Shown piece after piece: positions 1-8,198 of a stretch of DNA of 64,000 nt. Both the position numbers and the translations under genes were made by a program. The stretch spans positions 1,515,369 through 1,579,368 of the forward strand of contig LR594585.1 of the NCBI GenBank assembly GCA_901538445.1, read 5' to 3'. Below the pieces are notes generated by a model. It ran no database searches, was not told where the DNA came from, and saw nothing but the letters and a program-made list of their open reading frames with translations. The stretch is from Gemmataceae bacterium (GTDB lineage: Bacteria; Planctomycetota; Planctomycetia; Gemmatales; Gemmataceae). How positions within the stretch are numbered: position 1 is the stretch's first letter; each line of letters opens with the position of its first letter.

Positions 1-159
1 TGCAACTTCGTGGCGAACCCTGAGCGCCAGCGAGGGGGTGGCTTCACAACCCAAACCACCCACTGTGAAACACTGCGTCGCCCTGCCTTGGGGCCGGACC
101 CGCTCGCAACTCGGCGGGCGGCGGGGTAGCATGGGGTTCGCCCCAGTGCCCGCTTCACC

Positions 160-1758
160 TTGCGAAAGGCGGTCGTCGTGCCCCGTGCGTGCCTGCTGCT
201 CCTCGTTCCCGTCGGCCTCGTGCTCGGTCTCGTCGGCACCGGAGCGCCCGCGGCCCCGCCCGCTCAACCGAACGGGAACGCCCTGGCCAAGCAACTCGAC
301 GCCGTCCTCGACGGCCCCGACTACAAGCACGCGACGTGGGGCGTCCTCGTCGCCGACGCGAAGACCGGCGACACGGTGTACGAGCGGAACCCCGAGGCGC
401 TGCTCGCGCCGGCGTCGGTCACCAAGCTGTTCTCGTGCGCCGCGGCGCTCGTCGCCGTCGGGCCGGACGCGACCACCGAAACGGCCGTGTACCAGCGGGG
501 CGTCGTCACGGAGGGCAAGCTCCGGGGCGACCTGGTCCTCGTCGCCGCCGGCGACCTCACGTTCGGCGGCCGCACGAGGGACGGGAAGGTCGTCTTCAGG
601 GACAAGGACCACACCTACGCCAACAGCGGCCTGGGCGAGTGCGAACTGACCGGGACCGACCCGTGCGCCGCCCTCGATGACCTCGCGAAGCAGGTGCGGG
701 CCGCCGGGATCACGCAGGTCGACGGCGAGGTCGCGGTGGACGACCGCATGTTCGCCCGCACCCGCGGGAGCGGCAGCGGGCCGGACGTCGTCTCGCCAAT
801 CGTGGTCAACGACAACGTCATCGACATCCTCGTCACCCCCGGGGCGAAGTCCGGCGACCCGGCGATCGTGACCACCCGGCCCGAGTCGGCGTTCTACCAG
901 GTCGATGCGCTCGTCGCGACCGGCGACGAGAAGGCGACCGCCGCGGTCCAGCTCCTGCCGCTCGGCGCGAACCAGTTCGCGGTCCGCGGCACGGTGCCGG
1001 CCGGCGGCAAGCCGCTCGTGCGGATCTACCCCGTGGACGACCCGACGCAGTTCGCCCGCACGCTGTTCCTCGAGGCGCTGCGGCGGAACGGCGTGAAGCC
1101 GAACGCGGCGCTCGTGCGCCAGGCGCTGACGGTGCTCCCGGTGAAGGGCGACTACGGGAAGCTCACGAAGGTGGCGGCGTTCACGTCGCCGCCGTTCCGC
1201 GACGCGGTGACGGTCACGCTCAAGGTGAGCCACAACCTGTACGCCAGCACGATGCCGTGCCTCGTGGCGGCCGCGAAGGGGTTCGACACGGCCGAGGCCG
1301 GACTCCGCGAGCAGCGGAAGATCCTGGAGAAGCTCGGCGTGGACGTGGCGCAGGTGTCGTTCGGCGGCGGGGCCGGCGGCGCGCCGGCCGACCACGTCTC
1401 GGCCCGTGCGACGGTCCAACTCCTTCAGGGCATGGCGAAGCGCCCGGAGTGGGACGCCTACAAGGCCGGGCTGCCGGTGCTCGGCGTGGACGGCACCCTG
1501 AGCGGCGTTGGCGACGACGGCCCGGCCCGCGGGAAGGTGTTCGCCAAGACGGGCACGCTCGTGTGGTTCGACGCGGCCAACGACCGCATGCTACTCAAGA
1601 GCAAGGCGCTGGCCGGCACCATGACCACGAAGGCCGGCACCGCGCTGCACTTCGCGATGTTCGTGAACAACGTCCCCCTGCCGGCCGGCGTGGGGCCGGG
1701 CCGCGAGGGCAAGGCGCTCGGCAAGCTGTGCGAGGTGCTGTACGACGCGGGACCGTGA
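160..1758 (+). CDS. dacB: D-alanyl-D-alanine carboxypeptidase/endopeptidase, PBP4 (S13) type
   Basis: A serine peptidase that trims or cleaves peptidoglycan peptides in the periplasm. All three penicillin-binding signatures are visible: SVTK (Ser86, Lys89), SHN (residues 357-359) and KTG (463-465). The long stretch between SxxK and SxN is the large insertion that marks PBP4/DacB proteins, and 532 residues fits that family. A hydrophobic segment near residues 11-30 after Arg and Lys residues is a signal peptide. The chosen start is TTG at 160. A GTG at 178 is an alternative that still leaves a signal peptide, so the exact N-terminus is uncertain. It stands alone and converges with the small minus-strand gene downstream. 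Family assignment is firm; the symbol is by family, not by a tested orthologue. Confidence 0.9.
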   Translation: MRKAVVVPRACLLLLVPVGLVLGLVGTGAPAAPPAQPNGNALAKQLDAVLDGPDYKHATWGVLVADAKTGDTVYERNPEALLAPASVTKLFSCAAALVAVGPDATTETAVYQRGVVTEGKLRGDLVLVAAGDLTFGGRTRDGKVVFRDKDHTYANSGLGECELTGTDPCAALDDLAKQVRAAGITQVDGEVAVDDRMFARTRGSGSGPDVVSPIVVNDNVIDILVTPGAKSGDPAIVTTRPESAFYQVDALVATGDEKATAAVQLLPLGANQFAVRGTVPAGGKPLVRIYPVDDPTQFARTLFLEALRRNGVKPNAALVRQALTVLPVKGDYGKLTKVAAFTSPPFRDAVTVTLKVSHNLYASTMPCLVAAAKGFDTAEAGLREQRKILEKLGVDVAQVSFGGGAGGAPADHVSARATVQLLQGMAKRPEWDAYKAGLPVLGVDGTLSGVGDDGPARGKVFAKTGTLVWFDAANDRMLLKSKALAGTMTTKAGTALHFAMFVNNVPLPAGVGPGREGKALGKLCEVLYDAGP

Positions 1759-1796
1759 CAGTCCCAGGGGTGGCACCAGGAGACCCAGGGTTCTGG

Positions 1797-2213
1797 TTAC
1801 CGGTCGGCGGGTGCCGGGTGCGGGCCGGTGACGGCCATGAGTTGCGGCGGGTTCTCGGTCGCGTTGAAGAGGAGCGTGACGACCTGCCGGCCGGCGGCCG
1901 GGTCGCCGGGGATCACGCACCAGTAGCTCGTCGTGGCCAGTTCGTCGGCCCCGGCGGAACGCATCGCGGCCGCGGTCGGCGGGCCGAGCACCTCTTCAAC
2001 TTCCGGCTGCGTCATCCCCGGGTGGACCTCGCCGAGCCGCCGACCGACCCGCTCTTCGGGCGACTCGGCCCGCGGCGCGACCGCCGGCTCGCGGGCCGTG
2101 GTCGCCGCGGCGGGGGCCGTGGGGGCGGGCGCGACTCGGGGGCAGCCCGCGGCGAACGCGAGCGCGACCACCCCGCACGCGACGCGGGCGCAAAACGCGG
2201 GAGAGAACGTCAT
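1797..2213 (-). CDS. Small secreted or lipoprotein, SmpA/OmlA-like fold
   Basis: A 138-residue protein with a hydrophobic N-terminus ending in AFAAGC, so export is likely and lipidation at Cys24 is possible, although the -3 residue is Ala rather than Leu. An Ala/Pro-rich linker follows. The core begins with VHPGMTQPEVEEVLGPP, the GMTxxEVxxxLGxP pattern of SmpA/OmlA (BamE-like) and related small domains. After it come predicted strands carrying a YWCVIPGD segment. No partner gene is adjacent. The next minus-strand gene upstream is about 90 bases away, so they may be co-transcribed. The fold is inferred from the short motif only; the function is unknown. Confidence 0.7.
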   Translation of the reverse strand: MTFSPAFCARVACGVVALAFAAGCPRVAPAPTAPAAATTAREPAVAPRAESPEERVGRRLGEVHPGMTQPEVEEVLGPPTAAAMRSAGADELATTSYWCVIPGDPAAGRQVVTLLFNATENPPQLMAVTGPHPAPADR

Positions 2214-2300
2214 GGCTGCGAGTCCGTCCGGAGCGACAACCGACTGACGTGATGATCCGCGACCGCCGGGCGATTGTCAAAGCGCAACGCGAGAAACGGG

Positions 2301-3668
2301 TCACTTCCCGAGCGCCTTGCGGACGGCCGCTTCGAGGTCCGCCTTCGCCCCGGGGTGGCCCTCCCACAGCACCGCACCGCTCGAGTTGAGCAGGACGCCG
2401 CGGGGGTAGCTCTCGACGCCGAGCAGGTCGCGGACCGCACCGGAGTGCGCCCCGGGCTCGACGAACAGCGGGTAGTTGGTGTTGTTCGCCTTCGCGTACC
2501 GGGCGGCGGCGGCCACGCGGTCCTTGACCGGCACGTCGTCGCACAGCACCGCGACCACCTGCAACCCGGCCGCGCCGTACTTCGACTGCAGGTCCTTGAG
2601 CACCGGCACCGCGGGCTTGCAGTTCGGGCACGCGGTCGTCACGAACTCGACCAGCACGACCGAGCCCGAGCGGTTGGTCGGGAAGTCCCAGTTCCGCTCC
2701 ATCGTGTCGATGAGCCGGAAGCTCACCCCGCGGCCGTTCTTCACCGGCTTCGGGTCGGCGAACGGCGCGGACGGGGCCGGCGGCAGTTGCGGGACTGGCG
2801 GGCCGGGGATGCTGGCCGACGGGGGCGCGAACGGGGACCGCGGGCCGTCGGCGACGTTCTCGGGCCGCGCCGGGCGGCCGCCGGTCGGGGTCAGTTCGTC
2901 GGGCTCGGGGAGCCCGCCCGTCCCCGGCACGGGCGGCTTCGGCTGGGGCGGGGGCGTGCCGAGCGACGACGGCACCGGGCCGGTCGCGCCGGCCCCGGGG
3001 CTGTACGCGCCGTCGCCGGGGCGGGCGGGCGAGAGCGGGCCGACCCCGGCCGACGGGATCCGGTCCCCGTCCGCGGGCACCGGCGGGGGCGGGAACCCCT
3101 CGACCGGCTTGTCGTTCGACTTCGGGCCGCCGGGCGGGCCGAGGTCGTCGCGCAGCACGATCGTCAGCACCGGGTTCGGCACCCGCACCTGCACCGTCCC
3201 GGTGAGTTGCCGCCCGTCCTGCGTCGCCTCGGCCGTGAGGTTGTACACCGACCCGGGCTTCAGCCCGCGGGTGAAGAAGTACCCGTTGTTGTCGGCGTAG
3301 ATCCCCTTGGCCCCGCCCCCGGGCGCGTCGTTGACCCCCTCGACGCGGATGAAGATGTTCTTGGCGGGGCGGTTGAACACGTCCACGACCTTGCCGCCGA
3401 CGCCGTCCTGGGCCTCGGCCTTGGCGTCGAAGTTGGCGGCGTTCGGGTCGGTCCAGGAGCCGCCCTTGGGGACCGAGGTGTTCGTGCCGGGGAGCCGCGA
3501 GACCGGGTCGAGCCAGGCCGGCCCCTTGCCGGCGTCCTTGCCCTTGTCCTTCGCGCGGCTGTTGAGCGCGCCGACGGGCTCGCGGTCGGACGGCTTCGGG
3601 TCCGCGGTGCTCTTGCACCCGGCGAGCGCCAGCACGGCTGCGATCAGTCCGGCACTGTGCCGCCCCAT
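2301..3668 (-). CDS. Lipoprotein with carboxypeptidase-regulatory-like domain and C-terminal thioredoxin (TlpA-like) domain
   Basis: The chosen start, ATG at 3668, gives a clean lipoprotein signal (LAGC, Cys18) and 455 residues; the longer frame adds a non-signal leader. Three regions are visible. First, residues about 60-170 form a beta-rich segment resembling carboxypeptidase regulatory-like domains. Second, a low-complexity Pro/Gly linker covers about 170-300. Third, a C-terminal thioredoxin fold follows, with CPNCKP (Cys347, Cys350), a cis-Pro segment ESYPRG and a final helix. The domain probably reduces or senses disulfides outside the cytoplasm, as TlpA/ResA proteins do. CPNC is a plausible redox pair but differs from the common CPPC/CGPC. 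The substrate is unknown. It diverges from lspA. Confidence 0.82.
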   Translation of the reverse strand: MGRHSAGLIAAVLALAGCKSTADPKPSDREPVGALNSRAKDKGKDAGKGPAWLDPVSRLPGTNTSVPKGGSWTDPNAANFDAKAEAQDGVGGKVVDVFNRPAKNIFIRVEGVNDAPGGGAKGIYADNNGYFFTRGLKPGSVYNLTAEATQDGRQLTGTVQVRVPNPVLTIVLRDDLGPPGGPKSNDKPVEGFPPPPVPADGDRIPSAGVGPLSPARPGDGAYSPGAGATGPVPSSLGTPPPQPKPPVPGTGGLPEPDELTPTGGRPARPENVADGPRSPFAPPSASIPGPPVPQLPPAPSAPFADPKPVKNGRGVSFRLIDTMERNWDFPTNRSGSVVLVEFVTTACPNCKPAVPVLKDLQSKYGAAGLQVVAVLCDDVPVKDRVAAAARYAKANNTNYPLFVEPGAHSGAVRDLLGVESYPRGVLLNSSGAVLWEGHPGAKADLEAAVRKALGK

Positions 3669-3931
3669 GCCACGCCCTCGCTCCCGGAACAACCCGGGCG
3701 ACCGCCACAAGCCGAATAAACATCCGTGCGTCAGAGTGAGCCCCCGGCGTATCATTCCGCCGCGCGGGCCGGGGGTCAAGCCCACGTCGGCCCCGGGCGG
3801 CCCCGATTCGGGTTGAGCCCCGACAGTGTGCGGGTTATAGCGGGGCCGCGGGTTCCGGGTTCCTTGACGGCCCCGACCGCCGGGTCTATCGTGAAGCCGG
3901 CCGATCCCACTCGCACGACGCGAACACCGAC

Positions 3932-4561
3932 ATGAACGACCGCACCTACCGCTGGCTCCTGGTGACCCTCGCGGTCGTCGGCCTGACCACCGACCTCGTC
4001 ACCAAGTACCGGGTGTTCCGCTGGCTGTACAACGAGGGCCAGGTGGTCGAGGGGCACTCGGGCTCCTACGACGTCGTGCCCAAGTGGTTCATGCTCACGG
4101 CCCAGTTCGACCCGTCGGCCAAGCTGTGCGAGTGCGGGTTCGAGGGGCTCCAGACCTGGAGCGCCCCGGTGATGCCGCGGGTGAACCACGGCGCGCTGTT
4201 CGGCCTGGGCGGCGAGCACAAGGGGCTCGCGAACAACCTGTTCGCGGTGGTCAGCCTCGGGGCCGCGGTCGCCATTCTCGTCTGGGGGATGCAGCGGAAG
4301 ACGGCACGCGAGAAGTGGCTGATGGTGGCGCTGGGCCTGATCCTGGGCGGCACCCTCGGAAACCTGTTCGACCGGCTCGTGTTCAACGGCGTCCGCGACT
4401 TCATGTTCTTCTACAAGATCGACTGGCCGGTGTTCAACGTCGCCGACTGCTGCCTCGTCGTCGGAGCCGGCCTCTTGCTGATCCAGGCCATCTTCGTGCC
4501 GCCGCCGCCGGACGAGAAGCCGGCGGCCGCAGCGCCCGCGGCGGAGCTGCCGAAAGTCTGA
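3932..4561 (+). CDS. lspA: Lipoprotein signal peptidase II
   Basis: An inner-membrane aspartyl peptidase that removes signal peptides from prolipoproteins after lipidation. Both catalytic blocks are present: GNLFDR with Asp147, and FNVADCC with Asp172. The protein has an N-terminal membrane helix from about residue 6, a VNHGALFG segment matching the conserved NxGxxFG block, and further hydrophobic helices at about 95-112, 125-140 and 168-192. Its 209 residues are slightly long for the family because of an Ala/Pro-rich tail and an insertion near residues 45-80. A strong hairpin lies 22 bases after the stop codon. The surrounding region encodes several lipoproteins, which are the expected substrates. 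Confidence 0.93.
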   Translation: MNDRTYRWLLVTLAVVGLTTDLVTKYRVFRWLYNEGQVVEGHSGSYDVVPKWFMLTAQFDPSAKLCECGFEGLQTWSAPVMPRVNHGALFGLGGEHKGLANNLFAVVSLGAAVAILVWGMQRKTAREKWLMVALGLILGGTLGNLFDRLVFNGVRDFMFFYKIDWPVFNVADCCLVVGAGLLLIQAIFVPPPPDEKPAAAAPAAELPKV

Positions 4562-4582
4562 CCGAGTCTCCACATCACGCGA

Positions 4583-4610
4583 CGCGGCCGCCCCACAAGG
4601 GGCGGCCGCG
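4583..4610 (+). terminator. Hairpin terminator after lspA
   Basis: A perfect 12-bp stem (CGCGGCCGCCCC) closed by an ACAA loop lies 22 bases after the lspA stop and before the Bfd-like gene. Only TT follows, so it is an intrinsic terminator of the weak-tail type usual in GC-rich genomes. Confidence 0.7.
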
Positions 4611-4716
4611 TTCGTTGTGGGAACCTTTTCTGGTTGTGCGGGCTTGCGGCGCGTGCGGCCGCGGAGTAGGATTCTGTGAGACGCAATCTCAATCTCACCC
4701 CACAGCGTCCCGCGTC

Positions 4717-5007
4717 ATGGACTTTGATCTCGACATCCCCACCACGACCCCCCCGTGCGGCGGCGACTGCCGGTCGTGCCCGTCCGTCGGCAGTTGCCCG
4801 GACCGCGTCGTGTGCCGGTGCTTCGGGGTGACCGAGGAGGCGATCATCGGGGCCGTCGTCACGCTCGGGCTGCGGACCCTCAACGAGGTCCGCACCCACA
4901 CCGAGGCCGGGGACGGGTGCTGCTGCTGCCACCGCGAGCTGACGCAGTACCTCGCCGTCTACTCGCCGTCCTCGTCGTCCCCCTCGGTGATCTGCTCGGT
5001 CAAGTAG
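4717..5007 (+). CDS. Bacterioferritin-associated ferredoxin-like [2Fe-2S] protein
   Basis: A 96-residue protein whose core (residues 31-80) carries the Bfd cysteine pattern Cys33-x-Cys35-x32-Cys68-x2-Cys71, the ligand set of the BFD-like [2Fe-2S] domain. Bfd reduces and releases iron from bacterioferritin, and the bacterioferritin gene lies directly opposite, supporting that role. The N-terminus is odd: it adds Cys14, Cys18, Cys21 and Cys27, and Cys69 and Cys70 make a run of four cysteines. Its last 49 bases overlap the 3' end of the convergent bacterioferritin gene, so the Ser-rich C-terminal tail is written over the other gene's acidic tail. The start ATG at 4717 is the first in frame that leaves the Cys cluster intact. 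Confidence 0.85.
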   Translation: MDFDLDIPTTTPPCGGDCRSCPSVGSCPDRVVCRCFGVTEEAIIGAVVTLGLRTLNEVRTHTEAGDGCCCCHRELTQYLAVYSPSSSSPSVICSVK

Positions 5008-5450
5008 TTCTGCTCGCCGACCTTCTCGATCAGGCCGAGCTGCGTCTCCAGCCAGTCCACGTGCTCCTCCGACTCGTTGAGGATCTCGAGCGCCAGCTTG
5101 TGGGTGCCGTTGTCGAGCAGCTTGATCGACAGGTTCACCAGCTCGTTGTACGCCTTCACGCCGCTCGACTCGAGCTTCAGGTCGTTCTCGAACTGCTCCT
5201 TCACCGTCGTGCCGACGCGGATCACGTCGTACCGGGCGATGTCGGGCACCCCGTCCAGGAACAGGATCCGCTCGATGAGCTTGTCGGCGTGCTTCATCTC
5301 GCCGATCGACTCCTCGTAGTGCTTCGCGGCGAGCCGCATGAAGCCCCAGTTCTTGCACATCTTGGCCTGGATGAAGTACTGGTTGATGGCCGTCAGCTCG
5401 ATGGTCAGCGCGCCGTTGAGGGCGGTGATGATGTCCGGGTGGCCTTTCAT
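4959..5450 (-). CDS. bfr: Bacterioferritin
   Basis: A 163-residue four-helix ferritin that stores iron as a 24-mer with haem at subunit interfaces. By ungapped comparison with E. coli Bfr it has ferroxidase ligands Glu18, Glu51, His54, Glu94 and His130, and the haem ligand Met52 in EMKHAD. The WLETQL and GEQNYL segments near the C-terminus are also typical. The position matching Glu127 is Ser in NESEEH, although Glu126 and Glu128 flank it. The start ATG at 5450 gives the canonical MKG N-terminus; the frame extends further but without similarity. It converges with and overlaps the Bfd-like gene, so expression of the two may interfere or be matched. Confidence 0.95.
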   Translation of the reverse strand: MKGHPDIITALNGALTIELTAINQYFIQAKMCKNWGFMRLAAKHYEESIGEMKHADKLIERILFLDGVPDIARYDVIRVGTTVKEQFENDLKLESSGVKAYNELVNLSIKLLDNGTHKLALEILNESEEHVDWLETQLGLIEKVGEQNYLTEQITEGDDEDGE

Positions 5451-5916
5451 TGCGTGGCTCTCGCGGGAGGGAGGGAGGGACGGGTGGTCCCCTGTGTGAT
5501 ATCTCACCGGCGGCGGCCGGACAACCACCAAGCCGGCGAGAAGTGCTGGCACGGTGAGGCGTTGAGACCGGCTCTCATACGCACCCCAGGAAACACCTGC
5601 CGGGTGTGGTGGCTCAGGCCTCTGGCCTGTGATCGCCTCCACGGGCCAGAGGCCCGTGCCACCAAAATCAACAGACGGCAGCCATTTCCTGTGATGCGAA
5701 TCACACCGTTCCGTTTCGCAAAGGGGTATCCAATCAGGTCGAATCCCGAGAAGAAGCAACTCCTTCGCGTGTGCAGTTTTAGGACAGTCCGCCGGCGCGG
5801 CTGTGCTTGGCAAGCCGGACGGGAGACGGTAAAAAGGAGGTGGGCAGGACGCCCGACGTGATCTCTCCGGCACCGCCGCAGGAGTTGGCGGGCCGACCGC
5901 AGGAGGTTCAACCCCT
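5451..5916. other. Intergenic region between bfr and the DHH gene
   Basis: 466 bases between divergent genes, with no convincing gene. It should hold both promoters. A palindromic element occupies 5608-5663. A purine run AAAAAGGAGGTG near 5830-5841 resembles a ribosome binding site but has no good start codon at the right distance. Confidence 0.6.
5608..5663. repeat. Palindromic intergenic element, GGCCTCTGGCC type
   Basis: Two 24-base arms (5608-5631 and 5640-5663) are inverted copies matching at 21 of 24 positions around an 8-base loop. Each arm itself contains a short GGCC-TCT-GGCC palindrome. It lies between divergent genes, so it is unlikely to be a simple terminator. The form is that of a REP-like dispersed element; no second copy of this type was found here. 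Confidence 0.7.
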
Positions 5917-7008
5917 ATGGCGCGTCGCAGCGCCGACTCGGACACGGTCCCCAGGTCCGCCACCGGCCTCCGCCGGTCCGACCGGTTCCTCTCCGGGTTG
6001 CAAGGCACGGAGCGTGTCGTCTTCGTGTCCCACGTCAACCCGGACCCGGACGCGCTGGCCAGCATGCTCGGCCTCGCCCACCTGGTCGAGCACCGGCTCA
6101 CGAAGCCCACGCTCCTCACCCGCGACGGGCTGATCGGGCGGGCCGAGAACAAGGCCATGGTCGAGGGGCTCGACCTCGACCTCGTTCCGATCGAGGAGGT
6201 CGACTGGCGGCCCGACGACGCGATCGTCATGGTGGACAGCCAGCCCAACACCGGGCGGCACACGTTCCCCGAGGTGCTGCCGATCTACGCGGTCCTCGAC
6301 CACCACGACACCCCCGGCGACCTCGACCGCGTCTCGTTCACCGACATCCGCGCGACCGCCGGCGCGACCTCGACCGTCGTGACCAAGTACCTCATCGAGC
6401 AGGACGTGCCGGTCACCGAGAAGGTGGCGACCGCGCTGCTCTACGGGATCGAGACCGAGGTCACGGGCTACCCCCGCGAGGCCGGCCCGGCGGACGACGA
6501 CGCCCTCCTGTTCCTGTACCCGCTCGCCGACAAGGACCTGATCGCACAGATCCGCAACGCCCGGCTCCCGCACAGCCACTTCGAGGTGCTGCTCCAGGCG
6601 CTCCAGAGCTCCTTCATCTACGACCGGCTCATCATCAGTTGGGTCGACGACCTGCCGGCCCCGGAACAGGCCGCGGAGGTGGTGGACTTCATGATCCGGT
6701 TCGAGAAGGTGGACTGGGCGGTGTGCGGCGGCGTGTGCGGCGACAAGCTGATCCTGTCGCTGCGGGCGGCGATCGAGCACGCCTCGGGCGGCGAGTTGCT
6801 GCGGCAGGTGGTCGGCAAGCTCGGGCGGGCCGGCGGGCACGAGCGGCGGGCCGGCGGGTGCATCCCGCTGTCGAGCACGTCGAAGACCGCGGTGGACGAG
6901 TTGCAGGCCGAGCTGCGGCGGCGGTTCCTGAAGGCGTTCAAGATCGAGGACGTCCGCGGCCAGCGCCTCGTCCCCCTGCGCGAGATGCTCGAGAACCTGC
7001 AGTCGTGA
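5917..7008 (+). CDS. DHH/DHHA1 phosphoesterase (NrnA-like or RecJ-like)
   Basis: A 363-residue metal-dependent phosphoesterase. The DHH domain shows HVNPDPDA near residue 35, a MVDSQ block, and the signature LDHHDT with Asp128-His129-His130. The C-terminal DHHA1 domain ends with the substrate-binding GGHERRAGG segment at about residues 307-315. Relatives degrade short oligonucleotides or dephosphorylate pAp (NrnA), or act on cyclic dinucleotides (GdpP-type). The absence of GGDEF and membrane regions argues against GdpP, and the length is close to NrnA. The N-terminal 25 residues are unlike the family and may be a short extension. It is monocistronic and convergent with the next gene. Confidence 0.87.
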   Translation: MARRSADSDTVPRSATGLRRSDRFLSGLQGTERVVFVSHVNPDPDALASMLGLAHLVEHRLTKPTLLTRDGLIGRAENKAMVEGLDLDLVPIEEVDWRPDDAIVMVDSQPNTGRHTFPEVLPIYAVLDHHDTPGDLDRVSFTDIRATAGATSTVVTKYLIEQDVPVTEKVATALLYGIETEVTGYPREAGPADDDALLFLYPLADKDLIAQIRNARLPHSHFEVLLQALQSSFIYDRLIISWVDDLPAPEQAAEVVDFMIRFEKVDWAVCGGVCGDKLILSLRAAIEHASGGELLRQVVGKLGRAGGHERRAGGCIPLSSTSKTAVDELQAELRRRFLKAFKIEDVRGQRLVPLREMLENLQS

Positions 7009-7071
7009 CGCGAGCGGCGCGGCCGTCAGTACGCGAGGGTCGCGCTACCCGCCGGCCCGTCGTACGTCGGC

Positions 7072-7377
7072 TTATGCGTGTGTTGAGCTAACATCACCTA
7101 CCCCAAAGAATGGCCCGAAGGCGTTCAACAACCGGTAGTCCAGTTCTTGGGCGAGAAACCGTTCCTCGCCGAACAAGATCCGCCCGTGCTGGATGGCGTC
7201 GAGGTGCGTATCCCAGACGCCGAACAACTCCTGCCCTTTCACAACGACAAACTTCGCCTCCCCCCACTCGTCGAGGAGGCGAGGGAGTTCGCCGAAGTAG
7301 GTGTGGATTTCGGTCGCGAGCGTGCCTAATTCGGGCGGGAATCCTGGCGGCAGAGCGGGCGGCGCGTTCGCAGTCAT
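7072..7377 (-). CDS. Hypothetical protein, 101 residues
   Basis: Not assigned to a known family. It begins with a Pro-rich stretch and then forms a compact mixed segment with charged and hydrophobic residues (about 15-90), including a VVKGQELFGVWDT block that looks like a folded beta-alpha unit. No signal peptide or membrane segment is seen. It is the last gene of a minus-strand run, 49 bases after the upstream lipoprotein gene, and converges with the DHH gene. Amino-acid composition is balanced rather than Arg/Ala-rich as shadow frames are here, which supports a real gene. Confidence 0.65.
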   Translation of the reverse strand: MTANAPPALPPGFPPELGTLATEIHTYFGELPRLLDEWGEAKFVVVKGQELFGVWDTHLDAIQHGRILFGEERFLAQELDYRLLNAFGPFFGVGDVSSTHA

Positions 7378-7426
7378 CGGGGGTCCTCCGGTTCGCGTCG
7401 GACCCCATCATACCACGGCCCCCGAG

Positions 7427-8182
7427 TTACTTCACCGGGGCCGTCACCGCGTACTCCTCGAAGGTCACGTCGAAGGGCTGTTCCAGGGCGTGCGCCGCGT
7501 ATACCCCCACCGTCACCACCTCCTTCCAGTCGACCTCGTCGGGTGGCAGTTCCGTCCACGCCGTGCCGTCCCGGCTGTAGGCGCCGCGGACGACGGCCCC
7601 CTTTCGCGTGAGCCGGACGTGGGCGCTGTCGGTGGTGTTGGGGAGTTCCCCGGTGGCCGTCCGGACTCCGAGTGCGTGGGTGAAGACGGTTTGGAACTCC
7701 TCCCGGACGACGATCGCGTTCTTCCCCGGGATCCCAGCGGCCGCCTCGCACCGGACGACGCCGACGTGGTCGCCGGCCCCGCTCCACGCGAAGAGGCCGA
7801 CCCCGGCGGGGAGAAACCGCTGCCCCCGCGGAATCTCCAGCGGGCCTTGGCGGAGCGCAAAGGTGACGCGGACCGAGGCGGTGAAGTCGCCACGCAACTC
7901 GCGGCCCAGCCGCGCCGCGTTGGCGGGCGTCGGCTTCCACTTCCAGAGGGCCAACTGCTCGGGTGTGGGCTGCACGTCCGGCAAGACGGGCAGTGGAAGT
8001 TCACGCCGTGGGTAGGTCGCCTTGAGGGCGTTGTTGCCGGCGAGGGCGTACTTCACACCGTCGTTGGGGGCGGCCGGGGTGCCGTAAATCCGGGCGCGGC
8101 GTCCGGCCTCGGTCTCGGGCGGGACCGGGGCCGCACAAGCGGCCGCACCGATGAGAAGTGCGAGGAGCGTGGCGCGGCCCAT
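7427..8182 (-). CDS. Secreted protein with DUF1349-like (concanavalin-type) domain
   Basis: 251 residues with an N-terminal export signal ending near GAAACAA; a lipobox is weak. The rest is beta-rich. The C-terminal half has YSRDGTAWTELPP, then VGVYAAHALEQPFDVTFEEY, the pattern of DUF1349/laminin-G-like domains in which an exposed sheet binds a carbohydrate or other ligand. The function is not known; a role at the cell surface is inferred. It starts 16 bases after the DUF1501 gene stop and is followed by the 101-residue gene, so the three probably form one transcript. The fold assignment rests on the C-terminal motif. Confidence 0.75.
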   Translation of the reverse strand: MGRATLLALLIGAAACAAPVPPETEAGRRARIYGTPAAPNDGVKYALAGNNALKATYPRRELPLPVLPDVQPTPEQLALWKWKPTPANAARLGRELRGDFTASVRVTFALRQGPLEIPRGQRFLPAGVGLFAWSGAGDHVGVVRCEAAAGIPGKNAIVVREEFQTVFTHALGVRTATGELPNTTDSAHVRLTRKGAVVRGAYSRDGTAWTELPPDEVDWKEVVTVGVYAAHALEQPFDVTFEEYAVTAPVK

Positions 8183-8198
8183 GAGCGTGCCCTCTGGG

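Noticed and set aside
5504-5911. 135-codon minus-strand frame in the bfr/DHH gap
   Set aside because: It runs through the palindromic element and has Arg-rich composition with no domain.
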